Origin: Neisseriaceae bacterium PsAf
GTDB taxonomy: Bacteria; Pseudomonadota; Gammaproteobacteria; Burkholderiales; Neisseriaceae
Assembly: GCA_017114885.1 (NCBI GenBank)
Contig: WNLJ01000010.1
Coordinates: 32,294-96,293 of the forward strand
Length of the DNA: 64,000 nucleotides
Direction of reading: 5' to 3'
Position 1 is the first letter of the stretch. Every line of letters begins with the position of its first letter. The translations under genes were made by a program, and so were the position numbers. Below the pieces are notes generated by a model, which saw nothing but the letters and a program-made list of their open reading frames with translations, had not been told where the DNA came from and searched no databases. Below, in pieces: positions 53,563-62,784 of this stretch.

Positions 53563-54300
53563 ATGGCTGTAATAAGAAGTCTTCTTTTATGGTTAGTTTT
53601 TGCTCCATTTACAATTATATGGTTTATCCCTGTGCTTTTCTCTGTTGTATTACCTCCTAGACAGCGTCATAAATTTGGTGCTTTTTGGAATGCTACTTTT
53701 GTGTTTTTAATTGATAAGATAGTAGGCTTAAGATACGAAGTAGAAGGTTTAGAAAATGTCCCTGATGAACCCACTATCATTTGCTGCAAACATCAATCTG
53801 GTTATGAAACATTGGCTTTACAACGTTTTTTACCCGACCAAGTTTTTATTATCAAAAAAGAGCTATTATGGTTTCCTATTGTGGGTATTAGTTTATATAT
53901 TATGAACTCTATTCCTATTGACCGAAATAAAAAAAGTCCTCAGACCATGGAAAAGTTAATTAAAACAGCACGCAAAAGAAAAGAAGATGGTTTTTGGATT
54001 AATATTTTTCCAGAGGGCACAAGAGTTGAGCCTGGAGAAAGAGGTAAATATCGCTATGGTGCTGCTAACATGGCCCAAGCATTAGAAATGAATATTTTGC
54101 CCGTTGCCACTAATAGTGGTGAATTTTGGCCTAAAGGACTAATTAAATATCCCGGTCGAGCTAAGTTTATTATCGGCAAACCTATTTCTTATCAAATAGG
54201 TGACTCCAAAGAGATTATGCACCAATGTGAAGAGTGGATTGAGTCGCAACAATTAAAAATTACTGGAGAAGGTCCTTTTGGTCCTAAAAAAATAAAATAA
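53563..54300 (+). CDS. PlsC-like lysophospholipid acyltransferase, copy 1
   Basis: This is the first of three tandem 1-acyl-sn-glycerol-3-phosphate acyltransferase homologues. From ATG at 53563 (AAGGTG upstream) it is 245 aa, with an N-terminal membrane anchor at about 5-32. Motif I is CCKHQSGYE (His77, Glu82), so HX4E instead of the usual HX4D. Motif II is IPIDRNKKS, and motif III FPEGTR is near 149-154. It resembles neisserial NlaB more than E. coli PlsC. Position after gmhB (53 nt) suggests co-expression with LPS genes. A terminator-like hairpin follows. Confidence 0.87.
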   Translation: MAVIRSLLLWLVFAPFTIIWFIPVLFSVVLPPRQRHKFGAFWNATFVFLIDKIVGLRYEVEGLENVPDEPTIICCKHQSGYETLALQRFLPDQVFIIKKELLWFPIVGISLYIMNSIPIDRNKKSPQTMEKLIKTARKRKEDGFWINIFPEGTRVEPGERGKYRYGAANMAQALEMNILPVATNSGEFWPKGLIKYPGRAKFIIGKPISYQIGDSKEIMHQCEEWIESQQLKITGEGPFGPKKIK

Positions 54301-54359
54301 TAATACCAAAGACAAATTTGGTTTAAAATTGCATGATTATTTGATTTTTTATTACCTTC

Positions 54360-54395
54360 AATAAAACTTTAATGATTCCTCATTAAAGTTTTATT
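54360..54395. terminator. Hairpin between acyltransferase copies 1 and 2
   Basis: A 16-bp perfect inverted repeat (arms 54360-54375 and 54380-54395, 4-nt loop) lies about 60 nt past copy 1. It is AT-rich and has T-residues at both ends but no long T-run, so intrinsic termination is plausible though weak. It probably separates the gmhB-copy 1 transcript from copy 2. Confidence 0.6.
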
Positions 54396-54498
54396 CGTAT
54401 GTTCTATTTAATAGGATGACCTAACGGTTAAAATTTGTTAAAATTTATTAGTTTAACTTAGCTTAATTTATTTAATTTAATTAATATTTACACATACC

Positions 54499-55248
54499 AT
54501 GAAAAAATTACTAAATCATCTTCTTTATTATAGTTATTATTATCTTTTTTTAATTAAGAGCATTATCCAATATGCTTTATTTCTGCCTTTTATGTCTCCA
54601 CGAAAAATCGGGTCAGAGTTTGGGAGAAATGCAAAAAAAGTAACCGATTTCTTAGAAAAGTCTGTTGGTCTTGGTTTTGAAGTTAAAGGTAAAGAAAATA
54701 TCCCTTGGGATAGACCTATTATCATAGTATCAAAACACCAGTCAGGTTTGGAGGCCGCTGCCTTATCTACATTTTTACCTTCTCATGTATATATTGTAAA
54801 AAAAGAACTAATTTTTGTACCCATTGCCGGTTTAGTTTGTATGGCAACCAACCAAATATGGATTGATCGCAAGAAAAATAACGCTAACGAACTATTAAAT
54901 AAGCAAGTAGAAGATCGTTTTAGTTATGGTTTATCTTTGTGTATTTTCCCTGAAGGCACTCGTACTAAACCTGGAGATCATGATGCTGTTTACAAAACAG
55001 GAGCCGCTCATATTGCACAAAGTCTAAAAGTTGATCTATTGCCCATTGCTTTAAATACTGGAGAATTTTTTTCAAAGGGTTTTTTTAAAGAACCAGGAAC
55101 AGCAACTATTTCTGTACTCCCTCCTATTTCCTGGGATGCTGCGGATAATCCCAAAGAATTGATGCAATTGGTAAAAGAAACAATCGAAGCAGAGCAGAGA
55201 AATATAGAAGGACAGGGACCTTTATTTCCCTCTAATACAGCTCAATAA
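54499..55248 (+). CDS. PlsC-like lysophospholipid acyltransferase, copy 2
   Basis: This is a 249-residue paralogue with N-terminal hydrophobic anchor (about 10-32). Motif I VSKHQSGLE is near 80, motif II has IWIDRKKNN, and FPEGTRTKPG is near 151. The C-terminus has AAHIAQSLKVDLLPIALNTGEFF, shared with both neighbours. It also has the HX4E form. The tract upstream (54396-54498) is very AT-rich and likely carries its promoter. The start MKKLLNHLLYYSYYYLF is unusual for its Tyr-rich membrane segment. Confidence 0.86.
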   Translation: MKKLLNHLLYYSYYYLFLIKSIIQYALFLPFMSPRKIGSEFGRNAKKVTDFLEKSVGLGFEVKGKENIPWDRPIIIVSKHQSGLEAAALSTFLPSHVYIVKKELIFVPIAGLVCMATNQIWIDRKKNNANELLNKQVEDRFSYGLSLCIFPEGTRTKPGDHDAVYKTGAAHIAQSLKVDLLPIALNTGEFFSKGFFKEPGTATISVLPPISWDAADNPKELMQLVKETIEAEQRNIEGQGPLFPSNTAQ

Positions 55249-55275
55249 ATATTTAAGTGACATTCAAGGTCTAAT

Positions 55276-56010
55276 ATGATTTTACTACGCTCCATATTAT
55301 TTTTGCTTTATATCCCATTGACTATGATAAGTTATATCGCTGTTTATATTTTATTTTTACCTTTTATGGACAAAACAACCCCCAATAAAATAGCGACTCG
55401 TTGGACTAAAACAGTGCTGTGGGGCTTAAAAAAAATAGTAGGTCTTTCTTTTGAAATAAAAGGGCTGGAAAATATTCCTGAAGATCGTGTTTATATTACG
55501 GTTGCCAATCACCAATCAGGGATGGAAACGCCAGCTATTTATTCATTCTCACCTATTTTTGTATATATTTTGAAGCAAGAGTTACTCTATGTGCCCATTC
55601 TTGGTTTTGGTCTTTATTTAACCAACCAAATTCCTATTAAAAGAGGTAGTCCTGATTCTAGAGAAAATATGTTAAAAATAGCCAAAAGAAGAGTAGCAGA
55701 TGGATTAGGAATTAGTATTTTTCCAGAAGGGACTAGAATAGAACCTGGCAAATATGTTCCTTATAAAAACGGCGCAGCTTATTTAGCCAAAGATTTAAAG
55801 TTGGATCTTTTACCCATTGCCCATAATTGCGGAGAATTTTACTCTAAGGGCATCAAAAAATACCCAGGTAAAGCTACTTTTATTATTGGAAAACCTATTG
55901 CTTGGGATGCAAAAGAAGATCCGCATGCGTTAACCGAGCTCATTCAAGATACAATTCAATCTGCTCAAAAAGAAATTGAAGGTGTTGGTCCGCTGTACAA
56001 TAAACAGTGA
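55276..56010 (+). CDS. PlsC-like lysophospholipid acyltransferase, copy 3
   Basis: This is a 244-residue third copy, 27 nt after copy 2. The N-terminal anchor (about 5-30) is followed by motif I VANHQSGME near 78 (HX4E), QIPIKRGSPDSRENML as motif II, and FPEGTRIEPG near 149. It has AAYLAKDLKLDLLPIAHNCGEFY in the C-terminal half. The NHQSG form is nearest the canonical NHxxxxD motif of PlsC, so this copy is a candidate for the housekeeping enzyme. That is an inference. Confidence 0.87.
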   Translation: MILLRSILFLLYIPLTMISYIAVYILFLPFMDKTTPNKIATRWTKTVLWGLKKIVGLSFEIKGLENIPEDRVYITVANHQSGMETPAIYSFSPIFVYILKQELLYVPILGFGLYLTNQIPIKRGSPDSRENMLKIAKRRVADGLGISIFPEGTRIEPGKYVPYKNGAAYLAKDLKLDLLPIAHNCGEFYSKGIKKYPGKATFIIGKPIAWDAKEDPHALTELIQDTIQSAQKEIEGVGPLYNKQ

Positions 56011-56038
56011 GAAATGCATAAATCTGTTAAAATCACTT

Positions 56039-56052
56039 GTGACTATAATCAA
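56039..56052 (+). promoter_or_regulatory. -10 element overlapping an FNR-like half-site before the FNT gene
   Basis: TATAAT (56044-56049) lies about 37 nt before the FNT start. It is embedded in GTGAC-TATA-ATCAA, which matches the FNR consensus TTGAT-N4-ATCAA at 8 of 10 positions. A site over the -10 would suggest repression, not the usual activation. Weak evidence. Confidence 0.3.
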
Positions 56053-56086
56053 AAACTTTTCATTAAATTTTAAACGAGGATAACTC

Positions 56087-56917
56087 ATGGCAAATGAAAA
56101 CGATATCTCGAGCTTCTCTTATCGCGAAAAAATGGCGGTTGAAGAACATGAAAAACTTTCTCCCCGCTTAGTTTATGAAATCATTCGTAGAAATGGTTTA
56201 GAAGAATTAGTTAGACCGAAAGCTTCATTAATCTTTTCAGGTATAGCAGCAGGAATTCTAATTACTTTTTCTTTCGTTTTTAAAGCAGTTTTTACTGCTT
56301 ACTTACCTGATGCGAGCTGGGCTCCTATTATTTCTAATCTTGGCTACTCAGTTGGTTTCATCATTGTCATATTGGGACATATGCAGTTATTCACTGAAAA
56401 TACAATCACCACTGTTGTTCCTTTATTTAATCCTCTTACCTTAAAGAAAGTTTTATCTGTGATAGAGCTTTGGACTATTGTCTTATGTTCTAATTTAGTT
56501 GGCACCACACTAGCCGCACTTTTTTTACAAAATGGTAATGTTTTTGACCCTATCTTTGTCACTGAACTCAATAATATTGCCCAGCATGTTGTATCTACAG
56601 GCGCATGGGAAAATGTTTGGCGTGGCATTCCTTCTGGCGTTTTAATTGCTTCCCTAGTATGGATGTTGCCTACCTCTAAAAATTATGCTTTTTTACTGGT
56701 CATGTTTATTACTTATTTAATTGCCTTAGGAGACTTCACACATGTGGTCGTAGGCTCTGCTGAAGTGGCTTATTGGGTCATGCAGGGAAATGCGGATTTA
56801 TATGATTATTTTATCCGTTTCTTGTTCCCAACTGGGCTAGGTAATATTATTGGCGGAACGTTTATTTTCACTATGTTGATTTATGTACAAGTTTTAGAAG
56901 AAATCAAGCGAAAATAA
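56087..56917 (+). CDS. Formate/nitrite transporter (FNT) family channel
   Basis: This is a 276-residue pentameric-channel-family protein (FocA/NirC/HSC group) with six membrane helices. After a soluble 60-residue N-terminus, FSGIAAGILITFSFVFKAVF starts helix 1. GYSVGFIIVILGHMQLFTENT is the FNT signature, and NLVGTTLAALFLQNG and FTHVVVGSAEV follow with the pore His region. It carries formate, nitrite or related monovalent anions. It is located between the acyltransferases and ruvC without nitrite- or formate-metabolism genes, so the substrate is open. An Shine-Dalgarno GAGGA precedes the ATG. Confidence 0.88.
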   Translation: MANENDISSFSYREKMAVEEHEKLSPRLVYEIIRRNGLEELVRPKASLIFSGIAAGILITFSFVFKAVFTAYLPDASWAPIISNLGYSVGFIIVILGHMQLFTENTITTVVPLFNPLTLKKVLSVIELWTIVLCSNLVGTTLAALFLQNGNVFDPIFVTELNNIAQHVVSTGAWENVWRGIPSGVLIASLVWMLPTSKNYAFLLVMFITYLIALGDFTHVVVGSAEVAYWVMQGNADLYDYFIRFLFPTGLGNIIGGTFIFTMLIYVQVLEEIKRK

Positions 56918-56925
56918 GGTTTTAT

Positions 56926-57444
56926 ATGATGAGAATATTAGGCATCGATCCAGGTAGTCGTTACACTGGTTTTGGTGTTATTGATTTTTCAGGATTTAAT
57001 CATTATTCCTACGTTGTATCCGGGGTAATTAAAACCAATCCTAAAGATAACTTACCACTCAAGATTCATACCTTAGCGACCTCTGTACAAGAAATAATAG
57101 ACACGTACCGTCCAGATGAAGTCGCCATAGAACAGGTATTTATCAATATTAACTCTGCTGCGAGTTTAGTGCTTGGTCAAGCTAGGGGGGGGATATTGAC
57201 TGCTGTGTCTTTAAAAGAAATTCCTATTCATGAATACACAGCGTTACAAGTTAAAAAAGCAGTTGTGGGTAATGGCAAAGCCTCAAAAGAACAAGTACAA
57301 CATATGCTGGTTAATATGCTAAAGTTATCCGCAATCCCTGCCGCGGATGCTGCGGATGCTATTGCAGTTGCTTTAACTCATTCTCTAAAAACACTTAGCC
57401 CCGCTGGAAAAGTATTTTCATCTTATAAAAAGGAAGCATTATGA
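56926..57444 (+). CDS. ruvC: Holliday junction resolvase RuvC
   Basis: RuvC cleaves Holliday junctions processed by RuvAB. The 172-residue protein has the RNase H-like active-site acidic residues: Asp in ILGIDPGSRYTGFG, Glu in VAIEQVFI near 66, and Asp residues in AADAADAIAVALTH near the C-terminus. Two ATG codons begin the ORF; the first has AAGG at good spacing. It overlaps ruvA by 4 nt. The ruvC-ruvA pairing without ruvB is known in several betaproteobacteria. Confidence 0.95.
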   Translation: MMRILGIDPGSRYTGFGVIDFSGFNHYSYVVSGVIKTNPKDNLPLKIHTLATSVQEIIDTYRPDEVAIEQVFININSAASLVLGQARGGILTAVSLKEIPIHEYTALQVKKAVVGNGKASKEQVQHMLVNMLKLSAIPAADAADAIAVALTHSLKTLSPAGKVFSSYKKEAL

Positions 57445-58019
57445 TTAGCCGTCTAACTGGCTTTATCATTGAAAAAAATCCACCTTTTATTGTGGTTGAT
57501 GTTCATGGTATTGGTTTTGAAATAGAGGTATCTATGCAAACTTTTTACCAATTACCTGAAATTAATCAACAAGTTAGTTTGTACATTCACGCACATTATC
57601 GAGAAGACTCACAACAGTTATTTGGCTTTGATACTCCTAATGAAAAAGAAACTTTTAGACAATTAATCAAAGTCAATGGCATAGGGGTTAAAACTGCTCT
57701 CGCTATTTTGTCGGTATTAGACATTAATGAACTTACTCTCGCCGTTAAAAATAAAAACGCCTCTCGTTTATCCTCTGTTCCTGGTATTGGTAAAAAAACA
57801 GCTGAACGTCTAATCTTGGAGTTAACAGATAAATTACCCATTTCAGAACTAGATAATACTATTTCACAAATAGCTCATGACAATACAGAAGATATCATTC
57901 AAACGTTATTGGCATTGGGTTACAATCAAAAAGAAGCTCAAAATGCCATCAAAAATATTGCACCTGAATTAAATCTTAGTGATGCCGTAAAATTGGCTTT
58001 AAAAAATTTAACAAAATAG
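57441..58019 (+). CDS. ruvA: Holliday junction branch migration protein RuvA
   Basis: RuvA binds four-way junctions as tetramers and loads the RuvB motor. It is 192 aa with an OB-fold N-terminal domain (MISRLTGFIIEKNPPFIVVDVHGIGFEIEV), two helix-hairpin-helix motifs (LIKVNGIGVKTALAIL, LSSVPGIGKKTAERLI), and a C-terminal RuvB-binding domain (TEDIIQTLLALGYNQKEAQNAI). Domains are complete. The start overlaps the ruvC stop. prfB begins 41 nt further. Confidence 0.95.
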   Translation: MISRLTGFIIEKNPPFIVVDVHGIGFEIEVSMQTFYQLPEINQQVSLYIHAHYREDSQQLFGFDTPNEKETFRQLIKVNGIGVKTALAILSVLDINELTLAVKNKNASRLSSVPGIGKKTAERLILELTDKLPISELDNTISQIAHDNTEDIIQTLLALGYNQKEAQNAIKNIAPELNLSDAVKLALKNLTK

Positions 58020-58059
58020 ATTATTTATCAGTAAAATATACTTTTACATAAGGGTTATC

Positions 58060-59167
58060 ATGATTGAATCAGAAAAAATAAATGAATTAAATCAACATAT
58101 TAATGATATTAAACATCGTACTAATGATATCAGGGGGTATCTTTGACTACGATGGAAAGAAACAAAAATTAGAAGAAGTTTCTTTGCTATTAGAGGATCC
58201 TGATATTTGGAATGATGTTTCACAAGCTCAAAGCATAGGAAAAGAAAAGAAATCCCTAGAAAATGTTGTCAATGTGATTGATGAAATCAATACGCAAATA
58301 GAAGATGCTCAGCTTCTCTTAGAAATTGCCTTAGAGGAAAATGACGAAAAAACATTTAATGAGATTACTCAAGATATTGATAAAACTGAAAATAAACTAG
58401 CCGATCTTGAATTTAAACGAATGTTCGATCAAGAGGCAGATAGTAATAATTGTTTTATCGATATTGTCGCTGGTGCCGGTGGTACAGAGGCTGAAGATTG
58501 GGCTGGAATGCTATTGCGTATGTATATCCGCTATGCTGAACATAAAGGTTTCAAAGTTGATGTATTAGAAGAGGATACTGGGGATATTGCCGGTATTAAT
58601 CGTGCTACCCTAAAATTAGAGGGAGATTACGCTTATGGGCTATTACGAACAGAAACGGGGGTTCATCGTTTAGTACGTTGTTCTCCTTTTGATTCGTCTA
58701 ATAAAAGGCATACCTCTTTTGCTTCTGTATTCGTTTATCCAGAAGCTGATGAGAGTATTGATATTTCTATTAACCCCGCAGATTTAAAAATTGATACCTA
58801 TCGTGCCTCAGGAGCAGGAGGTCAGCATATTAATAAAACAGATTCAGCAGTGCGCATTACCCACACTCCTAGTGGGATTGTGGTGCAATGCCAGAACGAT
58901 CGTTCACAACATCGCAACAAAGAAGAAGCCATGCAAATGTTGAAATCTAAATTATATAAATTAGAAATGCGCAAACAAAATGAGAGCAAACAAGCTTTAG
59001 AAGACAGCAAGTCAGAAATAGGCTGGGGCAATCAAATCCGCTCTTATGTCTTTGACCAATCAAGAATTAAGGATTTGCGTACAGGCTATGAAGTCGGAAA
59101 TATTAAATCTGTTATGGATGGTCATTTAGATGACTTTATTGAAGCTAGTTTAAAACAAGGTGTTTAA
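58060..59167 (+). CDS. prfB: Peptide chain release factor 2, with programmed +1 frameshift
   Basis: RF2 terminates translation at UGA and UAA. Translation starts at ATG 58060 and reads 28 codons ([12 protein letters not shown]...DIRGYL) to CTT at 58141-58143, followed by in-frame TGA. A +1 shift then reads GAC at 58145 and continues to 59167, giving 368 aa. The coordinates are therefore a join of 58060-58143 and 58145-59167. The recognition tripeptide SPF is in [11 protein letters not shown], and the GGQ motif in [19 protein letters not shown] downstream in-frame ATG in the +1 frame is not the real start. lysS, often next to prfB, is absent. Confidence 0.96.
58132..58147 (+). other. prfB autoregulatory +1 frameshift site
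   Basis: The 16-nt element AGGGGG-TAT-CTT-TGA-C contains an internal Shine-Dalgarno 3 nt before the slippery CTT codon and the UGA-C stop context. It is base-for-base the E. coli site. Low RF2 slows termination at UGA and favours the shift, so RF2 regulates itself. Confidence 0.95.
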
Positions 59168-59393
59168 TAAAAATAAGATAGCGTTTTTTATTAGTCTTAA
59201 TTAGTTTCTTGAATTAATAAATAATTTAGAAAATATAAAACCTCTGAAGATAATGTTAATTATTTGTCTTATGTTATCTACTCAGTATTATTGAATTTAA
59301 TTGCATCAGTAATAAGTATCCTATATGATGTTAGTTACTTTGTATATTACAATACAAGAGAGTTAGTATTATCAATTTTAAAGAGAATTAAGT

Positions 59394-60128
59394 ATGTCAG
59401 AAAAAACACATTTTGGTTACCAGCAAGTAGATGAATCTCAAAAATCTGAAAAAGTAGCAGAAGTTTTTCATTCTGTTGCCAAAAAATACGACATTATGAA
59501 CGATGTAATGTCTATGGGCATTCATCGTGTTTGGAAGCAATTTACTTTTGCAACAGCCCGTATTCAAAAAGGAGATAAGGTCCTAGATATCGCTGGAGGT
59601 ACAGGAGATTTAGCCAGAGGTTGGTTAAAAAGAGTAGGCGAGACAGGTGAAGTTTGGTTAACTGATATCAATTCTTCTATGTTGTCTGTTGGTCGTGACC
59701 GACTATTAAATGAAGGAAATGTTATCCCTGTTGCTGTATGTGATGCTGAAAAATTACCATTCCCTGATAATTACTTTGATTTAGTCTCTGTTGCATTTGG
59801 CTTAAGGAATATGACCCATAAAGACATCGCACTAAAAGAAATGTACCGTGTCTTGAAACCTGGTGGTCAATTATTGGTCTTGGAATTTTCTAAAATTTAC
59901 GAACCTTTAAGCAAGCCTTATGATTTTTATTCTTTTAATTTTTTGCCTAAGTTTGGTCAATTAATTGCTAATGACGCTGATAGTTATCAGTATTTGGTTG
60001 AGTCCATTCGTATGCATCCAGACCAAGAAACGCTCAAACAAATGATGCTGGATGCTGGTTTTGATAGAGTAGATTACAATAATTTGACAGCGGGTGTTGC
60101 TGCATTACACAAAGGCAATAAATTTTAG
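59394..60128 (+). CDS. ubiE: Ubiquinone/menaquinone biosynthesis C-methyltransferase UbiE
   Basis: UbiE adds the C-methyl group in ubiquinone (and menaquinone) synthesis using SAM. The 244-residue protein has [27 protein letters not shown] at the N-terminus, the SAM motif [14 protein letters not shown] and [24 protein letters not shown], and ends [13 protein letters not shown]. These are the two UbiE/COQ5 signature regions. The 226-bp gap upstream of it should hold its promoter. It is convergent with argJ, with 6 nt between stops. Confidence 0.95.
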   Translation: MSEKTHFGYQQVDESQKSEKVAEVFHSVAKKYDIMNDVMSMGIHRVWKQFTFATARIQKGDKVLDIAGGTGDLARGWLKRVGETGEVWLTDINSSMLSVGRDRLLNEGNVIPVAVCDAEKLPFPDNYFDLVSVAFGLRNMTHKDIALKEMYRVLKPGGQLLVLEFSKIYEPLSKPYDFYSFNFLPKFGQLIANDADSYQYLVESIRMHPDQETLKQMMLDAGFDRVDYNNLTAGVAALHKGNKF

Positions 60129-60134
60129 TCTTTT

Positions 60135-61352
60135 TTATGTTCGATAATCCGCATTAATCGTTACATAGTCATGAGATAAGTCACAGGTATATACTGTGGC
60201 TTTTTCTTTACCTCTGTTCAATTCGACCTGAACTGTAATTTCAGGTTTTGCCATCACCCGTTGCCCATCTTCTTCTTTATACTGACTAGCAACACCGCCT
60301 TTTTCTGAAACCAGAACATCATCCAAAAATAGCTGGATTTGACTCACATCTAAATCTTCAACTCCTGCATTGCCAATAGCACATAAAATACGACCTAAAT
60401 TAGCATCCGAAGCAAAAAAAGCCGTTTTTACGAGTGGCGAATTAGCAATACTGTAGCCCACTTGCCTTGCTTCTTGATGCATCTTAGCACCATTAACTTG
60501 AATAGTGATAAACTTGGTTGCCCCTTCACCATCCCTAACAATGGACTTGGCCAATTCAGTAACCACTTCTTGTAAAGCTAGTTTTAATTGTGCATATTCA
60601 CTGCTATTAATATCTTCAATGATTTTAGCATTAGTTTTACCTGTTGCCATCAATACAAAACTATCATTAGTACTCGTATCGCCATCAACGGTAATCGAAT
60701 TAAATCCTTTCTCAACCACCTCGTCAATTAAACTGTCTAAGACCTGTTGAGATACTTTCGCATCAGTAGCAACAAAAGAGAGTAAAGTCGCCATATTAGG
60801 ACAAATCATTCCAGAGCCTTTGGCTATTCCTGTAATATGAATAGGATTTCCTTCTACTTCTATACGCTTTGTATAGGCTTTAGGCACAGTATCAGTCGTC
60901 ATAATAGCTGATGCTGCAACATCCCAATAACTTTCTTTAATATTATCTAAGGCAGCTATTATTTTATCTGCAGGCAGCGGTTCCATGATAACGCCCGTCG
61001 AAAAAGGTAACACTTGCTTGACATCGCAATTTATCTTTTCAGCAACTTTTTGACATATTTTTAAGGCATTATCTCTCCCTGATTGCCCAGTTCCTGCATT
61101 GGCATTACCCGTATTAATCACCAATGCCCGAATATTATTTTTAGCATTCAAATGTTGTTTACAAATTTGCACTGGCGCTGCACTAAATTTATTTTGCGTA
61201 AACACTGCTGCTACTTTAGTTTCAGGAGATAACACAAATAAAGTTAAATCGTTATGATTTCTTTTCTTGACTCCTGCTTGACCAACATATAATTGAGTTC
61301 CTTTAATCTCATAAAGCTCATCTGCTTTTTTGGAACGAAGATTCACTACCAT
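60135..61352 (-). CDS. argJ: Arginine biosynthesis bifunctional protein ArgJ
   Basis: ArgJ transfers the acetyl group from N-acetylornithine to glutamate and may also make N-acetylglutamate from acetyl-CoA. It is 405 aa. The self-cleavage site is the Thr in KGSGMICPNMATLLSF, which splits it into alpha and beta chains. NTGNANAGTG and GDTSTNDSF are further conserved motifs. A GTG two codons into the reading has GGAAG at better spacing than the first ATG, so the true start is uncertain by two residues. The first ATG overlaps the clcA stop by 1 nt. Confidence 0.94.
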   Translation of the reverse strand: MVVNLRSKKADELYEIKGTQLYVGQAGVKKRNHNDLTLFVLSPETKVAAVFTQNKFSAAPVQICKQHLNAKNNIRALVINTGNANAGTGQSGRDNALKICQKVAEKINCDVKQVLPFSTGVIMEPLPADKIIAALDNIKESYWDVAASAIMTTDTVPKAYTKRIEVEGNPIHITGIAKGSGMICPNMATLLSFVATDAKVSQQVLDSLIDEVVEKGFNSITVDGDTSTNDSFVLMATGKTNAKIIEDINSSEYAQLKLALQEVVTELAKSIVRDGEGATKFITIQVNGAKMHQEARQVGYSIANSPLVKTAFFASDANLGRILCAIGNAGVEDLDVSQIQLFLDDVLVSEKGGVASQYKEEDGQRVMAKPEITVQVELNRGKEKATVYTCDLSHDYVTINADYRT

Positions 61353-62725
61353 TACTTCCCCTTTGATTCACTGTTTTTCTTATCTTTATCTTTTACTTCT
61401 ATGACATTCAATAGCCCCACATATTTAATTGCACTATTCAAATAAAAAGGTCTAGGACAAAATTGTCTGGCCACAAAGCTTGCCATTATACAACAAATTA
61501 ACAACCAAAATAACATAGAAATACTTAATGTCATCTCCATCACCACCACACTCGCTGTTAATGGTGATTGGGTTACTGCTGACAAAAACGCCGCCATGCA
61601 CAATAACACAATGACATCTTCACTAATTACTATTTGAGAGGATAACGTATTTAATGCCACACCTGCCAAAGCTCCTATGGATAATGAAGGCGTAAAAATA
61701 CCACCTGGAATTCCCGCCCAATAGGAAAATATCGTGGCAAAAAATTTACCTGCCCCTAAACCTGGCACGTACTCTTGCTGTCCTGTTAGTGAGTTAGCGC
61801 TTAAATTATAGCCAATGCCATAAGTATCTCCATTGAAGCAAATTCCTATTATGGCTACACCTAAACCCATAATTCCTGCTACATACAGAGGATGTCTTAA
61901 AATATATCTTTTTAATTTTTTGGGCGAGAAGAATGATAATCCTTTGGTCAACATTTTAGCAAATATCCCACCCAAGATACCACACATTATCGCGCTAACT
62001 AACACCCATAAAAAAACATCATACGCTGGTGGAGAACTATTAAAAACAGGGAAATGTGGGTTATTTCCTTCTAGTGCAATTAAAATAAAACCTGAGGCTA
62101 AAATCCCAAATAAGACATATCTTTCCCATCTTAAATAAGTAATTCTGCTTAATTCCTCGATTGCAAAAATAATACCTGCCAATGGTGCATTAAAAGCTGC
62201 CGCCATACCTCCGGCCGCGCCAATAGTAAGTAATTCATTTTGTTTTAAGCGTGTTTTGCTTAGTTTAAAGCGATCACAAAATTTTCCCCAGGCCAACATC
62301 ACAGAAGCACCAACTTGTACAGTAGGACCCTCTCTACCAACAGATGCTCCCAATATCAATGCCATAAATGTTAGTGGAATTTTTAAAATAGTCGGCCATA
62401 ATTTTACTAATATGTTTTTTTTCTGAGGATTGGTTTCATATATGGACGCCATCACTTGGGGAATCCCACTGCCTGCCGTATTGGGCGCTAAGCGAATTGT
62501 CAGCCAAGCTAGAATGACAAACCCAACAGGAATAATGACAAGTGCTGCTAGAGGATATTGAGAAGACCATTCATGATTTAATCGAATGGCCAAATCAACC
62601 AATCGAGCAAATACCAAAGCCACTAAAGAGACAAAAGTGGCTCCCAGCATAATTAAAGTAAATTCTCTGGTTTTCTTTGAGAGCCGTTTGGTTTGTGTTA
62701 GCTTGTGTCTCAATTGCTTTATCAT
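61352..62725 (-). CDS. clcA: CLC-family chloride/proton antiporter
   Basis: This is a 457-residue CLC membrane protein. The selectivity motifs are GSGIPQV near 88, GREGPTVQ (with the external gating Glu) near 128, and GIPGGIFTPSL near 336. The internal proton-path Glu is retained in LAGIIFAIEELSR. Both glutamates favour a Cl-/H+ exchanger rather than a channel. It lacks cytosolic CBS domains, like E. coli ClcA. It overlaps argJ by 1 nt and is divergent from the DUF815 gene. Confidence 0.92.
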   Translation of the reverse strand: MIKQLRHKLTQTKRLSKKTREFTLIMLGATFVSLVALVFARLVDLAIRLNHEWSSQYPLAALVIIPVGFVILAWLTIRLAPNTAGSGIPQVMASIYETNPQKKNILVKLWPTILKIPLTFMALILGASVGREGPTVQVGASVMLAWGKFCDRFKLSKTRLKQNELLTIGAAGGMAAAFNAPLAGIIFAIEELSRITYLRWERYVLFGILASGFILIALEGNNPHFPVFNSSPPAYDVFLWVLVSAIMCGILGGIFAKMLTKGLSFFSPKKLKRYILRHPLYVAGIMGLGVAIIGICFNGDTYGIGYNLSANSLTGQQEYVPGLGAGKFFATIFSYWAGIPGGIFTPSLSIGALAGVALNTLSSQIVISEDVIVLLCMAAFLSAVTQSPLTASVVVMEMTLSISMLFWLLICCIMASFVARQFCPRPFYLNSAIKYVGLLNVIEVKDKDKKNSESKGK

Positions 62726-62784
62726 TTACTTAAAAAGGTCTAGAATGTAGTTAATTATTCGACTATTTTACCCTAATATGCTAT

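Noticed and set aside
58103..59167. prfB start at an ATG in the +1 frame ([12 protein letters not shown])
   Set aside because: This ATG is inside the N-terminal coding part. The E. coli-identical frameshift site and the conserved RF2 N-terminus in the other frame show that translation starts at 58060.
59168..59393. Possible small RNA or riboswitch before ubiE
   Set aside because: The 226-bp gap is AT-rich with only weak AT stems and no convincing terminator or conserved fold by eye.
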